Source: Ochrobactrum chromiisoli | GTDB taxonomy: Bacteria > Pseudomonadota > Alphaproteobacteria > Rhizobiales > Rhizobiaceae | Assembly: GCF_026241335.1 (NCBI RefSeq) | Contig: NZ_JAPHAV010000016.1 | Coordinates: 1-64,000, forward strand | Direction: 5' to 3' | Length of the DNA: 64,000 bases | Part shown: positions 17,128 through 27,952 of the stretch, in pieces | Numbering within the stretch: the stretch's first letter is position 1 | Layout of the letters: every line of letters starts with the position of its first letter | Made by a program: the position numbers and the translations under genes | Notes under the pieces: generated by a model | The model's database searches: none | What the model was told of the DNA's origin: nothing | Seen by the model: only the letters and a program-made list of their open reading frames with translations

Positions 17128-18139
17128 TGCGGCAGCAGCCACACAAAGCAGATATTACTTTTTAGATCGAGCACTTGAGCCACTGCGGCCATTTCTCAAC
17201 GATCCAAAGGTCGTGGAAATAGCCGTCAACAAACCAGGTCACGTCTATATCGAGCGACTTGGTGCCGATCACATGGAGTTCCACGAGGTTCATGCGCTTT
17301 CATCGGCGGAAATTCAGAATATCGGTGAGCGCGTTGCGGGTGCGACTGATCAGTTCATCAGTAAATCCGCGCCAATCCTGAGCGCAGCGCTTCCGACTGG
17401 CGAGCGCATTCAGGTGGTTCTTCCACCTGCTGCACCGGATGGCGGCTCGATATCGATCCGCAGGCAGGTCGTTAGCAATTTCAGCTTGGAAGAATACAGG
17501 GATAGCGGTTCGCTGGACAAGGTTTCCGTGGCTGTTGGTGGGCTTAGTGATATTGACCGACTGCTGATCGAGCATCTGAAGCAAAACAGAATTTTCGATT
17601 TTCTCAACACGGCCATTACGCAACGGGTTTCGATCCTGATTAGCGGCGGCACATCATCGGGAAAGACAACCTTTCTGAATGCCTGCCTGAAATCTATCCA
17701 TCCAAGGGAACGGATAGTCACGCTGGAAGACACCCGCGAGCTGTTACCGCCCCAGGAGAACCGCGTTCATCTGGTAGCCTCGAAAGGCGGACAGGGCACG
17801 GCTGACGTTACAATTCAGCACTTGCTTGAATCGTCCCTTCGTATGCGTCCTGACCGGTTATTCGTTGGCGAGATCCGTGGTGCTGAAGCGTTTTCATTTC
17901 TTCGCGCCATCAACACCGGTCATCCAGGTTCTATGTCGACCGTTCATGCCGATACTCCGCAAGGAGCATACGAACAGCTCGCCATGATGATGCAACAAGC
18001 CGGGCTATCGGGCGGCTACTCGAAGCATGACCTCATGTCGTACATTCGAATGGTCATCCCCATTGTCATCCAGTTGCGCCGAGACGGCGGAAAACGAGGC
18101 GTATCGGAGATATTTTTTGCGCGAAACGAGGAGCCATGA
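17108..18139 (+). CDS. virB11: VirB11 ATPase
   Basis: A 343-residue hexameric traffic ATPase on the cytoplasmic face. Features are Walker A GGTSSGKTT near 180, the Asp box VTLEDTREL, a Walker B region with MRPDRLFVGEIRGAEAFSFL, and the His box GHPGSMSTVHAD. The length is normal. It overlaps virB10 and virD4, so the end of the operon is tightly coupled. Confidence 0.95.
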   Translation: MNAGANSAAAATQSRYYFLDRALEPLRPFLNDPKVVEIAVNKPGHVYIERLGADHMEFHEVHALSSAEIQNIGERVAGATDQFISKSAPILSAALPTGERIQVVLPPAAPDGGSISIRRQVVSNFSLEEYRDSGSLDKVSVAVGGLSDIDRLLIEHLKQNRIFDFLNTAITQRVSILISGGTSSGKTTFLNACLKSIHPRERIVTLEDTRELLPPQENRVHLVASKGGQGTADVTIQHLLESSLRMRPDRLFVGEIRGAEAFSFLRAINTGHPGSMSTVHADTPQGAYEQLAMMMQQAGLSGGYSKHDLMSYIRMVIPIVIQLRRDGGKRGVSEIFFARNEEP

Positions 18140-20226
18140 GCAAGGGATACAAAGCGGTTTATCTAATATTCTGTGCTGGCATCGCATTCTTGGACTGGAC
18201 CTTGGCTTACGGAGTCGTACTCGGAGTCATTTATAAAGACAGCCGAATTTTGAATATTACCATCACCGAGAATCCTTTTGCTCCGCTTCAGCAAGTCTGG
18301 GCCTATGCGTCCAACTCAACTTTGCAGCGCGTTGCCATCGGGGCCCTATTGCCTGCCATCGCAGCCGCGGTCTTTGCGGGCTATCTTGGTCTCAGGGCTC
18401 ACGAAAACCCCTTGGGCGATGCAGCTTTTCAGGACGTCATGGGTCTTCGTCGCGGCAAATGGTTCCGCAAGAAAGGGCACATATTCGGTCGTTTCGGCCG
18501 AAATGTGCTGCGAGCGGCCGACAGTCGCCATCATCTGATAATCGGCCCAACACGATCAGGAAAGGGAGCGGGTTATGTCATTCCAAACGCTCTCATGCAT
18601 GAAGGGTCAATGATCGTATCCGACTTGAAGGGCGAAATTTTCAAAGCGACAGCAGGGTATCGCAAGAAGAACGGTAGCCAGGTCTTCCTCTTCGCCCCCG
18701 GCTCCGAAACGACAAATCGTTATAATCCACTCGATTTTGTGCGCCCCGAGCGCGGTAATCGCACCACGGATATACAAAATATCGCCAGCATTCTCGTCCC
18801 TGAGAATCTAGGCTCTGAAAATTCAGTTTGGCAGGGCTTGGCACAACAAGTCGTAGCCGGGATTATCAGCTATGTTCTGGAGAGCCCCTATTATCACGGA
18901 CGGCGCAACCTCAGCGAAGTCGTTTCCTTCGTGAACAGTGGTGTTGATCTTCAGGCGCAGATCAAGTTCATCAAGGAAAAAGAGCCTAACCTTTCAAAAT
19001 ATACGGTCGAAAGCTTTAACGCATTTCTTGCTTTGTCAGAGCGGGCGGCAGCATCTGCGCTACTGGATATCCAGAACGCGTTTAGACCCTTCCGAAATGA
19101 ACGTATTGTAGCCGCGACAGAAATAACCGACATGGATATTAGCGCCATGAAACGGCGGTCTATCTCGATTTATCTCGCACCAAATATTACCGATATAACG
19201 ATCCTGCGCCCACTTCTCACTTTGTTCGTGCAGCAGGTCATGAACATTCTGACTCTGGAACACGATCCCAATTCCCTTCCCGTTTATTTTTTGCTGGATG
19301 AATTTCGACAGCTTAAAAAGATGGATGAGATTATGACGAAGCTTCCCTATGTGGCGGGTTATAATATCAAGCTTGCAATCATCATTCAGGATCTCAAAAA
19401 CCTTGATGAGATTTATGGCGAGACTTCGCGTCATTCCCTGCTTGGCAATTGTGGTTATCAGCTGGTGCTCGGTGCCAACGACCAAGCCACCGCAGAATAT
19501 GCATCCCGTGCACTTGGTAAAAAAACAATCCGCTACAAATCGGAATCCCGCACCATCGAGATCCTCGGTTTACCCCGCCGTACAAAAGTAGAGCAAATCC
19601 GCGAGCGCGATTTGATGATGCCGCAAGAAGTACGACAAATGCCAGAAAACAAGATGATCTTACTCGTCGAAGGACAACGACCGATCTATGGCGACAAGCT
19701 GAGATTTTTCAATACCCAACCCTTCAAAGCCGCTGAAGCTTATTCGCAATCGCACGTCCCTGATGTGCCGATGATCGAGTATCTGCCCAATCAGCCGGTT
19801 CCGGCTCTGACAGACGAATATGCGAATGGCGGGCAACAGCCCGTTGAGCAGACCATACTCCCTCTACCCTCCCGATCTCAAAAGCATGAGGAAACTCCGC
19901 ATCAAGCGGGTGCAAACAATGCTCCGTCAATTCCTAACGCTGATGACAGGAAAAAAACAAATAGCAGGACGGTTGATCTGAGCGTCAAATTACCTTCACC
20001 AGGCAGTGACACGAAGTCGGCAACTCCTCCCGCTGATATCCATGATCGGATTGAAGTAGTCGAAGCGCAGCTTAAACCGAGCGCAGAACGATTATTGAAG
20101 GCTGTGAACGAAAAAGTCGAAGCCTCGGGCGCATCGCCTCGAAAGCGGAAAAGTTATCTAGACATATTCAATGCTACTGTGCCAGACCCGGAAGATATTG
20201 GGCTGATGACCAATGTCACATTGTGA
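18136..20226 (+). CDS. virD4: VirD4/TraG coupling protein
   Basis: A 696-residue DNA-translocating ATPase that links the relaxosome to the VirB channel. Two N-terminal membrane helices (about 8-30 and 60-82) precede Walker A GPTRSGKGAGY near 137 and Walker B VYFLLDEFRQ near 383. The C-terminal 150 residues are a low-complexity Pro/Gln tail that varies in this family and may bind substrates. The last gene of the virB operon; its partner relaxase is encoded at 37.3-40.3 kb. Confidence 0.95.
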   Translation: MSKGYKAVYLIFCAGIAFLDWTLAYGVVLGVIYKDSRILNITITENPFAPLQQVWAYASNSTLQRVAIGALLPAIAAAVFAGYLGLRAHENPLGDAAFQDVMGLRRGKWFRKKGHIFGRFGRNVLRAADSRHHLIIGPTRSGKGAGYVIPNALMHEGSMIVSDLKGEIFKATAGYRKKNGSQVFLFAPGSETTNRYNPLDFVRPERGNRTTDIQNIASILVPENLGSENSVWQGLAQQVVAGIISYVLESPYYHGRRNLSEVVSFVNSGVDLQAQIKFIKEKEPNLSKYTVESFNAFLALSERAAASALLDIQNAFRPFRNERIVAATEITDMDISAMKRRSISIYLAPNITDITILRPLLTLFVQQVMNILTLEHDPNSLPVYFLLDEFRQLKKMDEIMTKLPYVAGYNIKLAIIIQDLKNLDEIYGETSRHSLLGNCGYQLVLGANDQATAEYASRALGKKTIRYKSESRTIEILGLPRRTKVEQIRERDLMMPQEVRQMPENKMILLVEGQRPIYGDKLRFFNTQPFKAAEAYSQSHVPDVPMIEYLPNQPVPALTDEYANGGQQPVEQTILPLPSRSQKHEETPHQAGANNAPSIPNADDRKKTNSRTVDLSVKLPSPGSDTKSATPPADIHDRIEVVEAQLKPSAERLLKAVNEKVEASGASPRKRKSYLDIFNATVPDPEDIGLMTNVTL

Positions 20227-20877
20227 AAATAACTGCAGCACTCGAAAGAGGTGTTGAGTGAGACTCAGCAATCGCGCCGAGCTCAGCAGCACAATTGGGT
20301 ATAACTTGCCTCGACGCTTCTGACCGGCCAAATTGAAAAAGCTGCCACTCAATTGGTCGCCGAATTCCGGCAGCTTTGCGCCTTAATCCTGCCGTTCGAA
20401 TGACAACTTAGATTTGCCAAAAGCCGACATTGCTTATGGAGCAGCCGAGCCCCAACCGATTACTTCGGCGTATATGTTCGAATCCCGCGCGGTCCGCCAG
20501 TCAACTTATTGGAATCATTCTCTGATTCTATTTCGACCGCTGAAACGGCGCAGGACTGCGGGTTTTCGGGCCAAAGCTGTTGACTGCGCTACTTGGCCAA
20601 AACACTGATTTCCTTCTCTCTCCGCTGATATTCTCCAGACCTCCTGACTGTGCGGATTTAGTACGGAGGTGTAAGTCATTGTAAATGCGTCTTCATTTTC
20701 TTTGGTTTATCCGTACTTTTGTACGAGATAGCGGAGGGAGAAAGAACCTGCGGTCAAACTTTGCTAAAACGACTTCCACGGGCCACACATCACCATCGGT
20801 CAGTGCGGCATGCCCCCATGCCATCAGCGGATAAACTTCCCAATAGTCGGTCACAGTCGTGCAAGCGAAAGCAGGCA
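20227..20877. other. Gene-poor junction between the virB operon and the imported block
   Basis: No convincing gene is seen in these 651 bases. An inverted repeat (AAGCTGCC at 20339-20346 with GGCAGCTT about 20 bases later) ends in a T-run on the minus strand and could end transcription. A tRNA-3'-end-like string lies at 20476-20499. The rest may be decayed mobile DNA, but no family is recognisable. Confidence 0.4.
20476..20499 (+). other. tRNA-3'-end-like sequence, possible attachment-site scar
   Basis: A T-loop-like GTTCGAATCCC is followed by an acceptor-like stretch ending in TCCGCCA. No matching 5' T-stem or tRNA body lies upstream, so it is not a tRNA gene. Such 3' ends are left behind when an integrase uses a tRNA gene as target. 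It lies at the edge of the high-GC block that contains the hsdR, phage and copper genes. Confidence 0.35.
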
Positions 20878-21680
20878 TCAATTCCGGTTCAATCCGTGTT
20901 CGCCGCGCGTCAGAAGAATCCGTTTCCAGAATGCTTCACGCCCGAGGACGACTTCGTCGGGCGTTGGCGCGGGACGGGCTTCCAGCAAAGCGAAGCGGAA
21001 CGCCTTGCGGCAATATTCCAGCGTCGGATCGTTCACGAGGGCGCGAAGCTCCACATTCCCGCCGTGGCCGCTGGTGACATAGGCACACCAACGCGACCAG
21101 ATCCCCTGATCTCCATAAGCTGACCCGATGTAGCGCTTGCCCGTTGTGATATCCGAGATTAGATAAATGCCCTTGATGCTGGAAAGCGCCGCACGCCAAT
21201 CGGGTCGAGAGTTGCGCACAAGCGATTCAAGTTCCTCAAAGGACAGATCGATGTCCTCGAAGCCAGGAAAGGACCGCCCGGAATAGGGTTCGCGCAAAAT
21301 TTCCTGCACCTCCAGGTCGGAATAGTGATTCTCAAACTTCACCCGCGTTGCTCGCTGGCGATAGGCTGAACCCAATTTCAGCCGCCCGAGGAAGCCTTCA
21401 CCTTCCTCGATAAGTTCGACCTCGTAGCGATCGCTGTGCCGTGTAACGACGCGGAACACCCCGCCAAACAGCCAAATGTCCGGCTCGTGATAGAACTGAA
21501 CGAGCGAGAAAATGAAGGGCCGATTGAAATCATCCCGTGCAGGTCGATATTCTTGCCAGCCCTGCCATTCCTGTTTGTCGCGCGCCCACACTTCAAGCGG
21601 TTGGTTCTCGCCATTCCAGCGGGCGAAGTGCAGCTTGTAGTGCTCGGGCGAGGCAATCGGCCAGATATCCGCAAGCCGGA

Positions 21681-21684
<4 letters not shown>
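20878..21684 (-). CDS. GIY-YIG nuclease-domain protein linked to hsdR
   Basis: A 268-residue protein. The N-terminal 150 residues are a domain of unknown function ([20 protein letters not shown] onward). The C-terminal part carries a GIY-YIG nuclease core: [17 protein letters not shown] and then WSRWCAYV, ending near [13 protein letters not shown]. It overlaps the hsdR fragment by four bases in an operon. GIY-YIG proteins of this type are often found with restriction or phage-defence genes, so it may be an accessory nuclease of the former type I system. Confidence 0.75.
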
Positions 21685-24128
<2,444 letters not shown>

Positions 24129-24150
24129 CTCGCGGGGCCCATGCGGCTTT

Positions 24151-24747
24151 AACTCATCAGCGCTCGGCCGCTACCAGATCGTCCGCACCACGCTGCGGAC
24201 GATCGCCAAGACGCTCAAGCTTCCGCCGTCGGCACTGTTTGATGCCGAGATGCAGGACCGATGCGCCTGCTACCTCCTCGGCCTGCGTGGCATCGACAAG
24301 TATCTGGCGGGGCGGCTCTCGGAAGATACGCTGATCAACAATCTTGCCCATGAATGGGCTTCGCTCCCCACCGCGATGGGCAAGGGTGCTTATGCCGGCC
24401 AGAACGCAGCTGTCGGTCCGGATCGCGTGCGTAAGGTGTTGGCCAAGGTCCGGCAACGTCATGGTGCCAGCCAGCCGGCGCGCGAGATTGTGGTTGAGAA
24501 GGAAGTCGACAAGCCCGTCGTTCCCGTCAGCGTCGAAGCTGAAATCCGCAAGCGCACCGATCAGTGGAGCTGGATTACCACCATCTTCGGTAGTGGTGGG
24601 GCAGGCCTTGCCGCACTCGCCGGTATGGACTGGCAGACCGTCACCGCCATCGGCGCGCTTGCACTCGGCGGGCTTATCATTGCACTGCTGCTACGGCGGC
24701 AGATCGTGTGCGCTGTGCAGGATGTGAGGAGAATGATCGAAGGGTGA
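24151..24747 (+). pseudogene. Phage-type endolysin (lysozyme-like), 5'-truncated
   Basis: The reading frame from about 24151 enters directly in a lysozyme-like fold ([29 protein letters not shown]), with the usual N-terminal catalytic part missing. The C-terminal part has a charged linker and a hydrophobic helix (TVTAIGALALGGLIIALLLR), giving a membrane-anchored endolysin as in alphaproteobacterial prophages. The break meets the broken hsdR within about 20 bases, so both were cut in one event. Likely non-functional. Confidence 0.65.
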
Positions 24748-24781
24748 CATGATCAGCGGCTAATGCTTCGAACCCTACTCT

Positions 24782-24937
24782 ATGACAATCCGATTGCCGG
24801 TTGTCGAGTATAGCCGCGAGTTCCAGGAGCGTGCAGCCGACGAGCTCGATCTGCTGCCAAAGGGGTCGGCTATCGCCGAACTGCTCGCCGACTACAGCGT
24901 CATGTGGGATCAGGCCCGCGCGTGCAAAGGACGGTGA
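24782..24937 (+). CDS. Small phage-associated protein next to the endolysin
   Basis: A 51-residue protein (MTIRLPVVEYSREFQERAAD onward, ending RACKGR). It resembles a short conserved protein encoded next to lysozyme genes in alphaproteobacterial prophages. It is mostly helical and has no signal or membrane segment. It is probably a relic of the same prophage as the truncated endolysin. Function unknown. Confidence 0.5.
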   Translation: MTIRLPVVEYSREFQERAADELDLLPKGSAIAELLADYSVMWDQARACKGR

Positions 24938-25025
24938 TCTGCGATCTGATCGCCGGCCGCGATATGGTCGAAGACGCGAAAGCAGATCGCCGGATAAGGC
25001 GGCGATGGCCGATAATGCCCCGCAG

Positions 25026-25240
25026 TCAGACGGAGGGGCGGCTGCTCGCCAAGGGTGCCCGTGCGGGCGCCGGCCGATGCTCCGGGCTCGCTTGCTCGAA
25101 GTCGCCGAGAATCGGGCAGTCGGGCCGGTGGTCGCCCGCGCAGGCGTCGGCCAGCGTCGTGAGCGTGGCGACCATGTCCTCCATCTCGGCGATTTGATGC
25201 CGAAGCTCTTTTGTTCTGGCCGACCGCGGCTCGGTGCCTG
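25026..25240 (-). pseudogene. MerR-family copper regulator, C-terminal fragment
   Basis: About 68 codons ending at 25026 read RTKELRHQIAEMEDMVATLT, then LADACAGDHRPDCPIL. This is the dimerisation helix and metal-binding loop of CueR/HmrR-type regulators: two Cys separated by seven residues. The N-terminal DNA-binding half is absent, so it cannot regulate as it stands. It lies just downstream of the copper genes and shows that the block once had its own copper sensor. Confidence 0.7.
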
Positions 25241-25280
25241 GCCGGCAGCTGGCGCCGGAGCGAACCCCGGCGCCGATCGC

Positions 25281-26663
25281 TCAGCGGGTCGGGCCGCCGT
25301 AGACGATGCCGTTCGGGCGATCGCCGACCGGCACTGTCTTGACCACTTCCTGGCTCCCCACGTCGATGATCGACACGGTATCGTCGGCAATGTTGGTCAC
25401 GAACACGAATGCCCCGTCGGTCGATGCCGAGACGCCATGGGCGCCGCCGCCGGTGGTGAGGGTCTTCACTACCTGACCGGTCGCGGTGTCGATCACGGAC
25501 ACGGTGTTGTTAGGCTCCGCGTCGGTGCCCTGGTTGGCCACATAGACGTAGGCTCCATCAGCGGTCGCGAACATCTGGATCGGGTTCGGCCCCACCTCGA
25601 TCCTGTTCGTTACTTGGCGGGTTGAGGTGTCGATGACCGCCACACGGTTTTCGTCGCGAAGCGAGACATAGACCTGATCGCCGGAGGGCGTGAACCCGAC
25701 CTGGACCGGCGCGGTTCCGACCGGAATGCGTGCCACCTCGGACAGCGCCTGCGTGTCGATGACGGACACGGACCCATCCTCGACATTGGCCACGTAGAGC
25801 TGGGTCTCGTCCGGGCTGAGCCGCAGGCCGTGCGGATAGTCCCCCGTCGCGATACGCCCGATGACCTCGGCCTTTGCGAGATCGACCACGGCGATCTCGT
25901 CGCCGCCGGCCAGCGAGACAAAAGCGCGCCCCTGCCGGTCGGCGACCACATGGGCCGGGTGCGAGCCCACCGCGACGGTCGCCTTGGGCGCGGCGATGTT
26001 CTGCGGATCGAGAATGACCAGCAGACCCTCGGCCGCAGCTTCCTCGCCGTTTCCGTGGCCGTCGGATTCGTGATCCCCCTCGGTGGCAGGATCTCCGACT
26101 GCCAGCAACAGCTTCCCATCGGGCGTCAGATCGACGTTGTGGGGCCCGACCGGGATCGAAACGGTGTCGACCGATCCGGTGCCGAGATCGATGGCGCTGA
26201 TGGAATTGCCGCCCTCATTGGCAGCGTAGACGGTTCCCCTTGTCTGGCCGAGGGCTGCCGGTGCCTCGCCAGCGTTCGTCTCCAGCCAAGCCTGCATTTC
26301 AGCGATCTCGCCTTCCTGCGCCGCGATGATCTGGTCCGCCCACGCCTTGGTCTGCGGATCGTCCCCGTATTGCTGGACGATCCTGGCCATGTCGATCGCG
26401 CCCTGATGATGCGGGATCATGCCCCGGACGAAGGCGACATCGGGATCGTCGGCCATGACGCCGTCCATCATCAGCCCGTGCGTCTCGTTCATCGCGTCGA
26501 CATAGGCCTGCGTGAAGTCGGGAAGGTTACTGCTCGCCCGGGCCGCTTCCGCTTGCGCGGGCGGGCTTGCTGGGTGGTGGGTGTCATGCCCGGACTGGGC
26601 GAGGGCGGCGCCTGGCAGGCCTGCCAGGATGCTGACGGAAAGGGCGATTGCGGTTCGGTTCAT
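25281..26663 (-). CDS. Periplasmic DUF305 - YVTN beta-propeller fusion protein
   Basis: A 460-residue exported protein. The ATG at 26663 is chosen because AAAGGA lies eight bases upstream. Signal peptide, a His-rich linker, then a DUF305 domain (about 50-135) with the metal-associated FVRGMIPHHQGAIDMA, followed by a seven-bladed-type YVTN repeat domain (repeats such as VYAANEGGNSISAIDLGTG and VFVTNIADDTVSIIDVGSQ). DUF305 is common in copper and silver resistance loci. The propeller may bind a partner protein or metal. Last gene of the minus-strand copper cluster. Confidence 0.8.
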   Translation of the reverse strand: MNRTAIALSVSILAGLPGAALAQSGHDTHHPASPPAQAEAARASSNLPDFTQAYVDAMNETHGLMMDGVMADDPDVAFVRGMIPHHQGAIDMARIVQQYGDDPQTKAWADQIIAAQEGEIAEMQAWLETNAGEAPAALGQTRGTVYAANEGGNSISAIDLGTGSVDTVSIPVGPHNVDLTPDGKLLLAVGDPATEGDHESDGHGNGEEAAAEGLLVILDPQNIAAPKATVAVGSHPAHVVADRQGRAFVSLAGGDEIAVVDLAKAEVIGRIATGDYPHGLRLSPDETQLYVANVEDGSVSVIDTQALSEVARIPVGTAPVQVGFTPSGDQVYVSLRDENRVAVIDTSTRQVTNRIEVGPNPIQMFATADGAYVYVANQGTDAEPNNTVSVIDTATGQVVKTLTTGGGAHGVSASTDGAFVFVTNIADDTVSIIDVGSQEVVKTVPVGDRPNGIVYGGPTR

Positions 26664-26794
26664 TGATTTCATCCTTTGGTACGGGAGCGCCGGTCCAGAT
26701 TCGCGGACGCGGGTCTCCGATATGTTCGCGTGGTCTTTCGGGGTCGCGCCGGAGCAGCCGGAGACATCTTCGTTCTCGCGGCGATCCCTGCGCC

Positions 26795-27205
26795 TCACGC
26801 CGCGATGAGACGTGGCGGCCTCAGGATTCCTTCAGGGGACCGATCGCGCGGGTCAGGGTGCATCAACGTGAAAGCTTCGCCGTTCGCGGCCGGGCCGAGC
26901 GTCGGCGGCTCGACGAGAACGGCGGCGGTCAGACAGGTCTGGCAGCAGTCCGCCAGATTTGGACTACCGTCATCACTCACGCAGCCTGCGAATCGATCTG
27001 CGCCATGTTCGTCCGGCATGTGATGGCGGGCGCAGTGGCTGGCCGTGGCAGCAGTCTGTTCCTGGTGGATGGCGTGTCCGGCGGGACTGGCGTGTGCCGG
27101 GACCTGCAGAACCAGGGCGCTGATGGCAAGCAGCAGGATGCAGATCGCAAACTGGCGCAATCCGCCGCATCTTGCCCTGCCAGCAACTCGCGCGCTCCCG
27201 TTCAT
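26795..27205 (-). CDS. Small exported Cys/His-rich protein of the copper cluster
   Basis: A 136-residue protein with a hydrophobic leader (FAICILLLAISALVLQVPAH). The mature part has CARHHMPDEHG and DCCQTCLTA, so several Cys and His could bind copper. GGAAGGTGG lies just before the ATG. It resembles the small DUF2946-like proteins that accompany copper resistance genes; a similar layout is seen in the protein at 33060-33440. Role inferred from context. Confidence 0.6.
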   Translation of the reverse strand: MNGSARVAGRARCGGLRQFAICILLLAISALVLQVPAHASPAGHAIHQEQTAATASHCARHHMPDEHGADRFAGCVSDDGSPNLADCCQTCLTAAVLVEPPTLGPAANGEAFTLMHPDPRDRSPEGILRPPRLIAA

Positions 27206-27369
27206 GCGCCACCTTCCTTCCCGGTGGCACGCGAGGCCCGTGCGATGTCACGTTCACGTCGCGCGCCACCCGACACAGCAAGACCGCCCCGCTGACGGAG
27301 GCAAGCCGCCTCGGCCAGGTGCTGTTTCGGATCATTGGCAAGGTGGCCGGTCATGTGGAGACGCCTGAC

Positions 27370-27855
27370 TCAGATTTCCTGCGCGCCGAGAAAACGCCCG
27401 AAGGGTTGGATAGTCGGGCCGAACAGGAACACTTCATACGGCTCGGGATCGACGCCCGGAAAATCCATGCCGGGCGAGCCGGCAGGCATTCCGGGAACGG
27501 CCAACCCTGTCGCATCCGGTCGTTCGGCCAGAAGGCGGCGGATCGCCGCGGCAGGCACATGGCCCTCGACCACATAGCCGCCCACCTCGGCGGTGTGGCA
27601 GGAGGCCAGTTCGGCTGGCACGCCGAGCCGCTGCTTGAGGCTGTCCATATCGGTGGATTCCACAACCCGCACCGGGAACCCCGCAGCCTCGATATGCGCG
27701 ACCCAGCCATCGCAGCAGCCGCAGGACGGATCCTTGGTGACGTTCACCAGAGGCAGCGCTTCGGCATGCCCCCGGCCGATTGTAGACAACAGCAGGGGAA
27801 GTGCGCCGGCAGCGGCCAGAATGGCGCGCCGGCTGATGCGGTGATCGTTTCTCAT
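27370..27855 (-). CDS. DUF411 copper-binding periplasmic protein
   Basis: A 161-residue protein. The ATG at 27855 gives a twin-arginine-like leader (NDHRISRRAILAAAGALPLL). The mature domain is DUF411, with the CGCCDGWVAHIEAAGFPV metal-binding motif and the conserved end (PGMPAGSPGMDFPG, YEVFLFG). Such proteins bind copper in the periplasm in copper resistance loci. Encoded between the small exported protein and the P-type ATPase. Confidence 0.85.
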   Translation of the reverse strand: MRNDHRISRRAILAAAGALPLLLSTIGRGHAEALPLVNVTKDPSCGCCDGWVAHIEAAGFPVRVVESTDMDSLKQRLGVPAELASCHTAEVGGYVVEGHVPAAAIRRLLAERPDATGLAVPGMPAGSPGMDFPGVDPEPYEVFLFGPTIQPFGRFLGAQEI

Positions 27856-27952
27856 CGTCAAACCTCGCTTCATGGATTCATTGTCTCCCCGTCACGGTCC
27901 ATGTGCGGCGCACAATGCGGTGAGCAGCGAATCGAAGGCCGCGGCACCGCCA

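Noticed and set aside
20476-20499. A complete tRNA gene
   Set aside because: Only a T-loop-like and acceptor-like 3' part is present; no 5' T-stem, anticodon arm or D arm fits upstream, so it is kept only as a possible attachment scar.
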